Made by a program: the position numbers and the translations under genes. From Megalonaias nervosa (taxonomy: Eukaryota; Mollusca; Bivalvia; Unionida; Unionidae), in NCBI GenBank assembly GCA_016617855.1, contig JAECUM010006657.1:43988-107987 (forward strand): DNA of 64,000 nucleotides. Direction: 5' to 3'. Positions within the stretch are counted from its first letter, which is position 1. Every line of letters starts with the position of its first letter. The notes beneath the pieces are model-generated. The model made no database searches and was not told the origin of the DNA. It saw only the letters and a program-made list of their open reading frames with translations. Below, in pieces: positions 1 to 13,400 of this stretch.

Positions 1-1189
1 CATTTAGTAGGGCTGGATTTCAGCAGCAGCAGACTTATATTCCTAATGTTAATGTGATTGGGAAAGTATTCCCAGAGAAACATAATTTCCTGGAAACCAT
101 GGCATTTGAGCTTACAAGGTTTTAAGACACAGTGATCCTGTTTATGTCATTTGTTATCTGTCCATCATCAATCCATCATCCATCATCTTTGTTCAGCTTT
201 ACTGAAATCATATGACCAATTTAAGCACAATTTGTCCTTGAGCATTTTGGCATACAGGCTTTGCAAATCTATACAAATAATGCAGATCCACTATCAAATA
301 TGGCTGCAATTCCTAACAATAAGAAAGTTTTTAAAAAAATCCTTTTCTAACAAACCACTGAACAGAATATGGCCAGATTTGACACTATCCTTATAAGGGT
401 CTTTCATTTGTGAACAAAGATGCTAATCCATTTTCACATATGGCCACCATTGCTAAAATTAGACCAATCATTGTTATTAACAACTTAAAAACATTCAAAT
501 GGCAGCTTCTCAAAATCTACCACAAACAATTTGACCAAATTCAAGATGGAAAGCATCCTGATATGAAGGCCATTAAATTTTACACAGATAATGTCAATCT
601 GCCAGCAAATATAACCTGTTTCTAAAAATTAATCAACTGTAAAGCAGCAACTTCTCAACACTATTGTATAGAATTTTACTCTTAAATTAGACACGAAGCT
701 CATAGCATGAAGGACTTTCAGTTTTGCATAAATTGTCGTTATTCACTATTCAGTGTGGCCATTGTTATTAAAAGTATATAAAGTATTTTAAACAGCCTGT
801 TTTAAACAACCAGTCAACAGAAGTTGACCAAGTTTAATAGAAAGTATGCTTAATGAGAACTTTAAAACTTGCATAAATGTTGCCTATATGGCTGCTGTTA
901 CTAAAACTAGAACAACTTTTACATATCAGAATGCATCATGCTTGCCTGTGTTTCTTGGCTAACTGCCCTTGCATTTGGCTTTTGGATAGATTCAGAATTC
1001 TGGCTGAATTAAGCCTCTTTCTTTCATCTCACAGTCTCTCACTTCTTTGCCTACCCATCACTAGTTCTCTGTCTTTTAACCTATTTATTACCCTGAAAGC
1101 TGTAATGTTTATAAAATTACACATGTATGAAATATTTTGTCTGATAACTATATTAGTTATAGACTACATTGTATTAAATTTTATTACAG
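1..1189. other. Intron with degenerate dispersed repeat
   Basis: No exon was recognised. About 220-640 and 860-930 carry copies of a degenerate repeat (phrases like 'gatgctaatcca', 'atggccaccattgctaaa') that also forms an array at 57370-58030. A short ORF over 410-625 is a translation of this repeat, not a gene. Confidence 0.6.
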
Positions 1190-1312
1190 AGAAAACAAGA
1201 TCACGAGACTTTGTCAGGTGATGGGAAATGAATTCCCCTATGATCCAGATGAGACCTATGAATTAACAACAGATAATGTGAAGAAGATTCTGGCAATCTA
1301 CATGAGGTTCCG
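1190..1312 (+). CDS. RNF213: RNF213-like exon 1 of window
   Basis: The acceptor is TTATTACAG and the donor CG|GTAAGG. It starts with the last base of a codon and ends with two bases of an Arg codon completed by the next exon. It reads ENKITRLCQVMGN, then a DPDETYEL segment and ends in KILAIYMRF, matching the region of RNF213 directly before the first catalytic Walker A. Its 3' end has been copied several times just downstream in the intron. Confidence 0.9.
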
Positions 1313-4300
1313 GTAAGGATTGAACTCCAGGCCCTATTTTTAGACATTTTTGTGAGGTTCAGGTAAAAATTTGGTTTGAAGTTCAGACCCATTTTAGACA
1401 TTTTTGTGAGGTTGTGGCCAGGTTTGAACTTTGGACCCTACTAAGAGGGTTTTGAGAGGTTCAGGTAAGGTTTGAACTTAAGTCTCTATTAAAAAACAAG
1501 TTAAATACCAGGACAGATTCAAAATTCTGAATTTGGTGTTGTTTCAGAATTTATAGATATGGGGCTGGGTCAGAAAGTACTTAAAATATTTATTCCAATT
1601 TAGATACTGCTCCCAGTATTGGCCTTCCATTTAAACTTGTTAAAATATCCTTTAATATGGACAGTCCCAAATTATAAATCTTGAATCCTAGCTAAATCGA
1701 ATAAAAAAGTGAAAAATGTAGCAAGTGATCTATTTCCAATTTTCTACTAAGGAGGATTATCTAGTAGGCTTTTATTTTACAGCACATTACACATTACATC
1801 ATCTTGATTTATCGATAATGCTGACAAAAACTTCTCTGAACTACTTTATTAAACTTTTGGAAAGGATGGTCATTAACAGAACACTTTATGAGTAAAATTG
1901 TATTTTGAAGAAACATTGTTTCAGGTTTGTAGGCCACTGCTTAATTCCTGATCATTGTACATCCTACAAGACAAATGTGCCTGATTATGCACCAGTTGTA
2001 GACAAGTTAAAATGATATTTCATCTGAAAATTTACAAACATGAAATCCACATCGAGTTTATGTTTATTTCATTTCATCTTATTCTGAAAAGTACTGAAAT
2101 TTGAATATGACATTGGTTTGTTTATACCTTGTTCACTGCTTGGTTATCTTAGCATGAATTGACTTGTTTGTCCCACAAATCATTTAGAATGACTGGAGAT
2201 GTGGCAACATGTGCTTTCTGTCAGGGTGCTTGACACACCCAAAAGTAACACTTTGAAGTGATTGAGAGCGACCAGATGTGAAAATCAATTATCAGCAGTG
2301 AAAATCAATTATCCTTCAAATAAAGCTGGAGTTATCCTTTTCTTGAGTTAATGAACAATAAGTAGAAAAGGTATTATAATAGTATGGTGACAGGACACAT
2401 GGATGGCATTGTTTTGAATACAGTGAATCTAAGGAGAATAAATGAACACCACAAAGAATCACAGTCAGTAAAGAACAATGTAATGTATGTATATGTAATT
2501 ATCTTCTCTTGCACTTCACAAAATGGTATTCTTCAATCTCAAAAAGCTGAAACTAGTTAAGTTGCTGCCTCCCAAATGTAAACCTTGTAAAATTTACTAC
2601 ATATGGGCTCTCCAGAGTTTTCAATGGTCTGATTACAGTGCTGTAATCTTTATAAATATGGTATTTTAATGGAAGGTGGGTGATGGAGACTATCGGGACT
2701 GTTTGTGTACAATTTAAATTTTATGGGTAAATCTCTCCCTTCACCCTTTTGTTCTGTAATAACCCTTATACAGTTGCTTTTATTCCTGCCATATCTATGG
2801 AGGGAGATGTATTATAAGTTTTACATAATTTTGTCCATCCATTTTGTCCCATTCATCCTGTCCCATTCTCTCCTGTCCTGTCCATTACATATTTTGTTTC
2901 TGCACAATAATTTTTGAAGAACTTAATAGACTGAGATAAATTTTTGTTTGAAATTTTATGTTAAGGAGACCCAAGTCAAGTTCAGTTTTCACCTTTAACA
3001 GTGAAAGATTTTATATACTAAATACGGCTACTAAAATGGGAATTTTCTGGAATTTTCTACCACATGATAGTTAATTTTATGCAGTTATTGACAGTGGCAT
3101 TTGCTAGCAGTTTGGAATCATAATATTCTGTTTGGACAGAATTGATGATATTGACTTACGAAGTGTTGGCAGTGACATTGAATTTTTGTCTTTGTCCAGT
3201 TTGTCAGGTATTGAGATAGGATCAGATGATGAAGACAGTGCATTGTGGATAAGAGATCCACATGCTCTGCAAGTCACCGAGTTCAGTAAACATGTCGGTC
3301 CTACTTTCGTTTTGGGTGAAAGGGAGAACAAAGAGAAAGATTTCGTCTTTAAATGTTTTCTTTTGGTATTAAATGAAAGAATTGTTGATTAAACTAAGAA
3401 CTATGCAGCAAAATGCATGAAAGTGAAGTCCAAGAATGTAAAAAGAGAAAAAGGTAGCATGCAGTGTCAAGCATGGTGATGTTTACAAATGTCACCAGCA
3501 GCAACTTCAGAACTAGTAGAACATAATGACCAATGAAACATTTGTAAATAATTATGCATACAAATTTGACATGTAAATTTGTAAAAAATAATGACAGTCA
3601 AGTTTTAAGGTTACAACTAGGGTGTTCTGTGTTCACTTCATGGATTTTTTTTTTACCAGTCTTGTGAATGTCAGTGGGATAAAAGAATCATACAGACAAA
3701 AGGTTGTTATTTATAGCTTTTATATATGCATGGTTTCAGTATATAAACTCAGTCAATTATAATAAAAAAACCACTAAAACAATTGGCCCGTATCTCCAAA
3801 TCATCAGCTAAAATGTTACCATTTGGCTGCAGCAGCATCAGACTTTGGTAGTCAGCCTCCAAACCGGCTACAATAATGACCTCAGAAGCTAGGCAGAGGT
3901 GTGGGTCACTAAAGCAATATGGGTAGTTGAAGAGGTAATGTACTGAAACCAAATACGATATGCCACTTTATATTAAAAACACTTAGATCAGGTGTTATTG
4001 TTAATGTTGTCTAGCCAAATGTTATAGAGTTGTGGCCTCTGTTTGACTTAAGAGTTTTGTCTTTCAGTGCATCTTATTGACAGGGACATCTGTGGCACAT
4101 GGGCACATTTCAAGTACCGCTCATGAGCAGCAGTTGCAAACCTTACTTTATAAGCATCACATATGATAATAGTTTAAAAAGGTAGCTTTCTATACCCATT
4201 GAAATTTGAAAGCAAATATCTATTTATGTTTTCTAATATAATTTTATTTGTATTCAACATTTTAGGTGTGACATTCCAGTGATTATCATGGGAGAGACAG

Positions 4301-5890
4301 GGTGCGGTAAGACCAGACTGGTCAAGTTTCTTTGTGCACTTCAGACGCCACCTGGAGTTGATGTGAAGAATATGATACTTATGAAGGTAAGTAAAGCATT
4401 CTAATTAAGTGTGGACTAGGTGTAACATTCAGGTTATTATCATTGGACAGACAGGGTGTGATAAAATCAAACTGGTCAAGTTTCTTTGTGCATTATTGAC
4501 CCCCCTGAAATTGATTTCAATAATTAATACTTATGAAGGTAAGTAAAGTATTTTTAGTAAGTGTGACCTGATTCAGAGATACTCCCAGGATATGCAGTCC
4601 TGTGATTTGAGCAAAATTTGTATGAATTCATGCACTTGGAAATTGGTGATGTGCAAGAACTCCTGCATATGAAAATATACACTGTGCAGTATACAGTTTT
4701 ATTCAGCCGTTCACCCTTAAAGTTCTTGTTGCAACTAAAGTCATGCCAGTAGAAATATTGTTGTGCTTGTAGCGATGTGTGTTTTTTGGTAACTATTTAC
4801 ACATTTAGAAGATGATTTCATTAGGCACATAATGGCTGATAATGATAACAAAAGCAATTTATTTTTGAAGTTATTAAGTAAATCAAATTATTGGAGCTGG
4901 GAAAGTGTTAATGGACATACCAGTGAGTGATTTTGAGCCGGAAAATGTTATTAATTGCAAGTCAGATGTACATGCAGGATGGACAGTAACAGACGGCATG
5001 ACGGTCAGCCCTCATTTCAATTGTATTACGAAATTAAATGTTGAAAGGCAACAAAGAAGCCAAATTAAGATACAGATAATTTAAAAGTAAAGTGCACATT
5101 TTATTTATTTCCTCATCACAATTTAGCCTGCATAAAAGGTTATAATGAGTCTAATAAATGAGAATCTAAAAATGAAATTAAGAATGTTTCAACAAGTAGA
5201 TTATGAGATTAATGAGCTTAAAATTCTAATATGATAGCATTATGTAAATTTAAATCTGGCATAGGAGTCAGTAGAATGCTAATTCAAGAAAGTTAAACTT
5301 AGCTTTTGTTAGTGAAAAATCTTACTTTGGAGCAGAAGTATCCAAAAGACAATACCTGTGAGCTGTAGAAAATTGTACATAACAACCATAAAGAAGAGTT
5401 TTCAAACTTGTTTCAGCTGGCTATGCTAGCTGTGTATATGCCCCTTCAGATGGTGTTCACAGTACAGAACAGTATTCATTCACAGATAGGAACAGATTAA
5501 GCTTAGAAACAATCAACAAATTAAGGCTTATACAAGTAGAGGTGACATCTTGTTAAGATTTTGATTTCAATATGGGTCTTACAGGGTGGAGCAGGAAGAA
5601 GGAGAGATGGATATTAAAGTATTATGCAGATATTGAACTTTGGCCATTTCCTCCTCCCCCTCACTTTTGTTCTACTTCCACCCTATTTGTATGGCAAGGG
5701 GGGGGGGGAGAATCCCCACTTATAATAAAATCCAGGGAGCATCTCTGATGATTAAAATGAAGTAATTTTCCTCTTATACACAACAGAATATTGACTTGAA
5801 CAAAGAATTGTTTAATACATAGCTTGTAAGAAAATCAAAGTTGCAGGAGTATATTGCATTCTCTCCATCAATTCAGTGCATGTCTCCATT

Positions 5891-5956
<66 letters not shown>

Positions 5957-7353
5957 TACCTACATACATACATACATACATACATACATACATACAATAA
6001 CTTCACTACTTATATAAAAATTTGGCTGTCTCTGTGGGGACTTCTCCTTAGCTAGAACCTGAATGAAACACTTTAAAAGGATATGAAGATTTCCAATTTG
6101 TGTTAGGCTGATCCCAGCATAAAATTATGTTTGGCATGATCCCAGGTAAAACAGAAACTGTGCTTGACTGAACCCAGTATTAGATTGTATTCTGGGCAGA
6201 TCCAAGCTCAAGTAGAATCTGTGTTAGGCTGATCTCTACAGTAGAATGTATTCTGAGCTGATCCCAGCTTAATTAAATCAGTGCTAGACTGATCCTCACA
6301 TTAGAGTATATTCTGGGCTGATCCAAGCTCAAGTAGAAACTGCTAGGCTGATCCCAGCCTTAGAGCATATTCTGTTCTGATCTCAGTTTAAGTAGAATGT
6401 GTGTGAGGCTGATCCTCACTTTAGAGTATATTCTGGGCTGATATATTCAACTTTACTGGATTAAATTAATTGGATGCATGATGTATGTCCCATAAAATTG
6501 AATACTTTTTCAGTGTTGCTGGTTTTTCACTAGACAAAATAAAATCCTAAGCTTTAAGCATGTGTTCACATTCTAAACAATTCCAAGAAAAATAGAAAGT
6601 TCAGATTTATTCGGAAAAATAAAATAATTTTTCACAATAATTTTCTGTTTGAAGTTTTAGATGGTTTTACTGTATGTCTTTTTAGGTCCATGGAGGCATC
6701 ACAAATGCAGACATCATCAAAAAAGTTAAAGAAGCTGAGAAACTTGCTGAGGAAAATGCTAGGAATTATGGCCCCCACATGTACACTGTGCTGTTCTTTG
6801 ATGAAGCCAACACAACAGAGTCAATTGGACTTATCAAAGAAATTCTCTGTGACAAGTCCATGGAAGGAAGGCCACTGAAAAACTGTCCAAATCTGAAGAT
6901 GGTTGCCGCTTGTAATCCCTACAGAAAGTAAGAAGATGAGATGGTTAAAAACACTATTTGATCTTTTTCATGCCAGGAGCAAGATTTTAATCTTCAGATT
7001 TTGAATCAGCCGAAAGAAAGTACTTTTTAAAGGTTAATTTTGATTGGCAATGGGTTTTATGATCTCCAAACTAAGAAACTTTCTGTTGCTAAGTCTAACC
7101 TGCATCTTATTTTATGCTCTTGCTGAGAATATGGTAATGACATACAGTTTTAGGTTTCTTCATCCATTCCCAGTGTGTGTAAATGTTGCTACTGTGAATA
7201 TGGTAATGTCATCTTCCAGTTATTTTCTTTGTAGAGTTTTGCCCTTATTTGGTGTTACATATGCTGTCATCATTCCCTTGAATACTATTTTGGTACAAAT
7301 AGTAAAATGGAACTTCATGAACAGGAGCTCTTGATTGATGTATATCTGTTTTC

Positions 7354-7410
<57 letters not shown>

Positions 7411-10400
7411 TACACACACACACAAAGACCGACAGACACATGTAAATCCAGGCCAGTGGATCATTAAAAAATGATTCATAGATCTGTAAAGTACTTAAAA
7501 GCCTGAGAGTTGCTTCATAACAATGGTGGAATATGTTTTTCACACTCAACTTGAAAAGAATTTTATTGCAAATTAGTAAAATAAGAAAGCACACAATTGA
7601 AAAAGTTTCAGAATTGATACTTAAACCAGGTATTAAAGAAAGTAGATTTTCTATTTGTGTTCACTGTTTTATTATAGACATTCAGAAGAGCTGATCAGAC
7701 GACTTGAAAAGGCTGGACTGGGATACCATGTGGATGCAGATAAAACTGCTGACAGATTGGGTAATTGCAGAAAAAATCTTGACCTTAATAGTCCCATCTT
7801 TCAGTCAGAGAACATTAATTAGGTTTTATCTTGAGTTAGATCAAAATCGGGTGATATATAAATCCAAATTTTGCAATTTTGCAATATATTTACTTGGAAT
7901 ACTGTGTATTCTGTCTGTTACTTGAGTCACCATGCTGTAAATGGATCCTAGCATCTGCTTGAACTATGATTCACTCTGGCCTATATTCTTGAAAATTTAA
8001 AGTACAAAGTTTGAAATTAAATTAAAAACACCAAACTTTAATGCAGTTCTGGCAGCACATCAGTGTCATTGGAATAAAGCAGTCAGCAAGACAAACCGTG
8101 AAAATTCCATGGTCCTAACCAATGGTCAAAGAAAAAGATTTTTAAACCCAGGTCCAGGGCTGGCGACTTTATTTGTCACACATTGTTGCATTTGCTAAAC
8201 TTTAAATGTGTATTCAATAAGGTTCAGTTGGGGGTTTGAAGGTAATGCAAGTGTCGTTAGTGTTCATCACTACACTCACTAGGGACTGGATGGTCCTGGT
8301 GTTCAAACTATTCTGCTTGATTCTCTGAGCCAATTCTAATCAGAACTAAGTCGTTCTGGATGACCATAAAGTTAGCATTGTTAAAACTGTATCTGATGCA
8401 GTCTGATGACGATATATGCTTGTCTTTATAGAAGATGAATATACATATATTATGTATATTTAATTTGCATTGTTTGTTAGGTTTTTTTAAAATTTTTAAT
8501 TATTTCATTATATGTTATTGGTAATGTAACATTGTGTGTCTAATAGCTGACCTTGTCCAAGATCAGTGACAGTTTTGAAAACAACATTTGAGAAGATTTT
8601 TATTAGGATTATTATCTTCAGCTGGGTCAGGGACATTTGTACTTATCACATAGCTAGGCCCTGGACTACTTGATGAAAGTCAAATGTTTTATTGTAACAG
8701 ACCTTCTAATTCTTCTAGAACAATGAACTTTTGACATCATCTGTGTTTTTCTTTTTATATCTTAGTTTGTCATATAAATTTGTTTACTGGAAAATTAGTC
8801 ATTCCTACAATAACATCTGAAGCAGAAATCAGTTTTATTGTTGTGTTCAATATTTCATTTGAGTTTGAAGTATTCATTCAGATTATTCTTCTCTGGAAAT
8901 ACAAAATGCTCAAAAATGATTTTCTTGGACATAGAGACTTGGATTTATAGTGAAATTCAAATAAGCATATGTTTTGGATTATATTATTGCGATTCAGTAA
9001 AAGACTACTGGCACATTGCCATGACACAAGCCATTACAAGCATATCAACACTTTCAGCATTGGATTTATTTTGGAATACTACCAACGTTTATTCCAGACT
9101 TTAGAGACTTGTGTTAATAATTCTAGGATTATTTGGGATTTAATTTGCAAGTCCTTAGGATATTTTTCCATTTTCACATTGTATTCTAGGGAAATAAATC
9201 ATTTGTTGAATTTTGCAAACCTTGTTGGTTCTCACTCTTTTCTATTTTTTATTTTTAGACCATAGGTTTATACTAACATCACATTTGGGACTGACCATTT
9301 CATTGGGGGAAGGGGGACAAAATGTTTTCAAGTTTAATGGGGGCTTTGCATTTAATACTACAGTAATAAATGCCTCTGTCCAGTATGGGTGGTATCACTT
9401 TATCAACATAACTAAATGTGTAAACACGAGCATGTGCTTATTATTGTCTTTCATTTGATTGATGTCATGGCTAAAACCAGTTGTGACAGTTTACTATTTA
9501 TACATGGTACATATAACGGCCTGGGCATACTGAAGTGGTGTTATTTTTTTTTCAACTATGTTACCCAATCATAATACCTTAGGAGAACTACCACTACCTC
9601 ACAAATCCAGCACTCCCAGATACTACTTTTAGCTAAAGGGAGCAAAAAGTTGTCTGCCAACCTAATTGGTGGTTGGGTGGAGTGATCACCCTGTACATAT
9701 AAGACTTGGCGGCAAAGTTTAAAAATATCCCAGTTTTATTACTTCCGCTTGTGCCAAGAAGCATGTTCTCGTCACGAGATACCTTGCAAAAGCCAGAAGC
9801 TATGTGGAAGATATAACACTACAAGTTGGAGGAGTTTTTCACTTCTAAGGAAAGCATACCCCATCTATATTTCCAACTTTTTCTCTGTTTCTATCACGAC
9901 AAAGTTCTGCCTTTACAAGTTGCCACACTTTGTCATTGTCACACATTTAGGTTCTTGAACATGGAGCCTGAGCGACTTCACATTCAGTTTGTGTTATACA
10001 TATTTTATACATGCAAGTCTCTAGTGCTCATATAACTCCTTTATATGTGTAATTCCTTTACAAACAGGTACATATCAGCGAGTTTCTATCCAAGGCATTT
10101 GTAGCCTCCGGGTGCCAACTTTAATGTATGTACTTGTACGGGCAGTTCTCGGGGCCTTTTCTGCTACAAGTTTTGCCTCATAATGGATTTTGTTGCACGT
10201 ACAGTGTACATCTCTATAATGTGCCTCAGTTCCCTTTTACACAAAGGTTTTTTGTGTGCTATCTAGACACTCGAGTACATTTCTGTACTTCTTCTGCTCT
10301 GGTTGGACAAGTACAGGTCAGTGCTCTATAAATGGTTTATTGAGTCACCTCTTGCGCATGCGTGTTCCCATACGTGATCCTTGAGCCATGTTTATCTTTA

Positions 10401-13400
10401 AATCATATTTATTGAGTACTTAGTCACTCGCACGTTTCCTATGCGACTTCATAAGTTAGGTTCAGGCTACATTATTTACATGTGTGCATGTCTTTATGCT
10501 CTTAAGAACTCCTTATATATGTTTAATTCCATCCATTCTGGTAAAAGGTGAGTTCATTTCCCGTGGTATTTTTAGCCTTGGAACACCATGCTTCAATGAT
10601 TCTACCTCTCTTTGACCTTCCCTTACAGGTAGCATTGTAATTGAAATCTTCTGCTATCACTTTTTCCAGGTAACTATCATTTGGTATAGCTCTGCACCCA
10701 CACAGTATTCAAACATCACATGTGCAGGCTGGCAAGTGATTTTTTTCCTCAGTGTGAATCTTTATGGAACAAGGGAGATAATTGCCATGAAGCGCCGGAC
10801 AATGACACGCTCGGAAACAGCTCTGCACCCAAGTCACCACCACAGGACTTGTCACTTTTAGAACTCCCTCTACCTTGCCTCCTAGGAGTCCGACTTGATT
10901 ACTCCAACAGAACAGCCCGGGACAGAGCTAATAAACAGCCAAGTTCCTTCTCTTTCAACAGACATACGGACAGGTTACATGGATCAAATATACCATAACC
11001 TGTCCCAACTGATGATCCTAACAATATCCTCTCCACACAGATGGCCTATTTCCATTGCAACTGCCTAGGCCAAATACTAGGGATCACGAAGGGCCAAACA
11101 TCAATATTACGGGCTCAATCAATAATGGCCCAGGCTTCCAGTATGTTGAACTCGACTTTTGCAGACATGTGCAGGGACCAGTCTAACTCATACCACCTTG
11201 AGACACTCATTCAGCAAGATACCACCAGTAGATCCTCATGCCGCAACAGATGTCATTTTACAATTTTTCTACAACGAGAAGAGCATCTTTACTCAGCACT
11301 GTCTTGAAGTTACGGTTTATAATTCAGGGTGTTCTACGAGTTTAGTGAGTGACAGACCTCATCACTCTTTGCCAGCCAAGTTTCAAGCATTACAGGGTAC
11401 CATAGCCTCACTCCACACAACAAAGATAATGTTGCTTGTTCTACCAGTGCCGTCATCTATTTTACCCTACCTGAAGGCACGGGAAGATTCTGCCTTCTGA
11501 GCCTTCATTGAGGACATTTTCTGCCCCCGGAGCTTTGTCCTTCTCCTCCAACTCCATCAACAACATGCACCAGAGTCTCAGCATCTGTTGATCTTACCAC
11601 AAAAGGAAGGTTCTGACTTTAGTTACGTTTGCAGTCAGGGAGAGTTCCAGATTTTCTGACCCATCTTCATCATCAATTTGTCGGAGGTTCAATCATCTGC
11701 ACCCCCACCAGTCTTTCATTTGGAATCCCAACAGTTGACATAGCCACACTCCATATGTATGAATCAGATGGTCTTTGTTGACACTTGGCAGTTAGTGAAC
11801 AATATCATTGCCATAACTTCATTGTTGGACTTTCGTTCTCATTGGCTATCTTCCAACCGACAGAACATAGCTGATCTTCTCCCACTTCAAATAATTCAGA
11901 GCATGCATGGGAGTCAGTCTCAAGAATGGCTGAGTACTGAGTGGAGCTGCTCAACACACTTTGGCCAATGCTGTAACCACAGCTACTTGTTCAATTGGCG
12001 GAACACAACTCAGTGCCCACTGCCTGCACTCACCTGAGGGACCACTGTATGGCTAAGCTAAGAGCACAGCCTTTATCCTCTAACCTTCTGTTTAATGTCC
12101 TGATGGATGAAGTATGCTAACAAGCCATAAGGAGACACATTTCCCTCCCTTCCAGAACCACAGAGTCGATACAGGGATAGTATGGGAAATCAATAAAAGG
12201 ACCCAAGGGCCACTCATAGGACATGAAACTCTGAAAGCCATCCTATTGAAGCTCCACCAGTTGAAAGTAGTCTTATTGCATACCATGCGGATAGAGCACC
12301 TTTTTCTTGGTCCCAGTGGCAAACGACTCTCTATGTCTGGTCATTGGCCTAAACACCCTCAGTCCATTTATCCATGCCCCTTGGTTCCCACTGGAAACAT
12401 CACTGCATATTTTGAACACTATCCATGAGGGAGACTTTGCAATCACTGTGGGTTTAGACAGTGCATACCTTCATGTCTCAATTCATAAGGCTCCCAGGAT
12501 GTTCCTGTGATTCACCTACAAAATTGTATATCAATTCAGGGCACTCCAACTGAGGCTCAACGTCAGCCCCTGGGCCTTCCCATATCTGACAAATTGAGTA
12601 ATGGCACATATTATGACCATTTCTATGGCAGCACATCAAGTTACCTGGACAACATCCTGCAGCAACATCAGTGAAATAGGTTTAACAAGACATGATAGCC
12701 CTTGTTACCAATCTGGACTTCTCATCAATAAGGAAAAATCTGACCTAGTAATGATTCGTTCACCTTGGTATGGAGTTCAATACACAGGCACCATATTTTA
12801 TCTCCCTCAGGATCAGGCATTGAAATGACCCATGGTAGCACCTCACTTTCAAGGAAATTGTATTTGCACAGTATTGCTCAATGCAGCAGCGGACATCATG
12901 GTCCTAGATCACCTTCTACTGCATTAAGTTTGCCCACTGGACCATCCTATCACCATCTGCACCCATTGAGTAACCATCTGCAGCATTGGGAGCAAACTAA
13001 CTTGGTGCACGGCAGGTATATACCTACACATCCACCCACTCAAGATTACTGTATGTACTGATGTAAGTATGGACAGCTGGAGAGCTTGCCCACTTCCATC
13101 CTTTTGGGATGCCAGCGGTGCATGCTTTCCCCAGGAATGACATCTTCATATCAATAATTCTGGAGAGGATGGCCATTATGAAAGCCTTTCATTGGGGGCA
13201 GGAATATTTAGATAGCAAGGAAGTTCTCATTCTGTCCAACAACTCTATAGTGGTGACTTATCTCCAACAACAAGGAGGACCCCAGTCCCCAGACCTTTGC
13301 ATCATGGTGTGGGACTTTCTGAAGTGGTGTTGCCATCAAGAGATCCACATAAATGTTTGCCATATCCCGGGATGCCACAACGCACTGACTAACCTTTTGT

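Noticed and set aside
4266..4538. Mutually exclusive functional Walker A exons
   Set aside because: The arrangement would suit it, but the copy's P-loop substitutions and 2 nt deletion make a working alternative unlikely; retained as a finding about a dead or poison exon.
5812..6006. Tyr/Val/Cys-rich minus-strand ORF
   Set aside because: It is a translation of TA/CA/CATA microsatellite; the similar ORFs near 7245-7594 are the same artefact.
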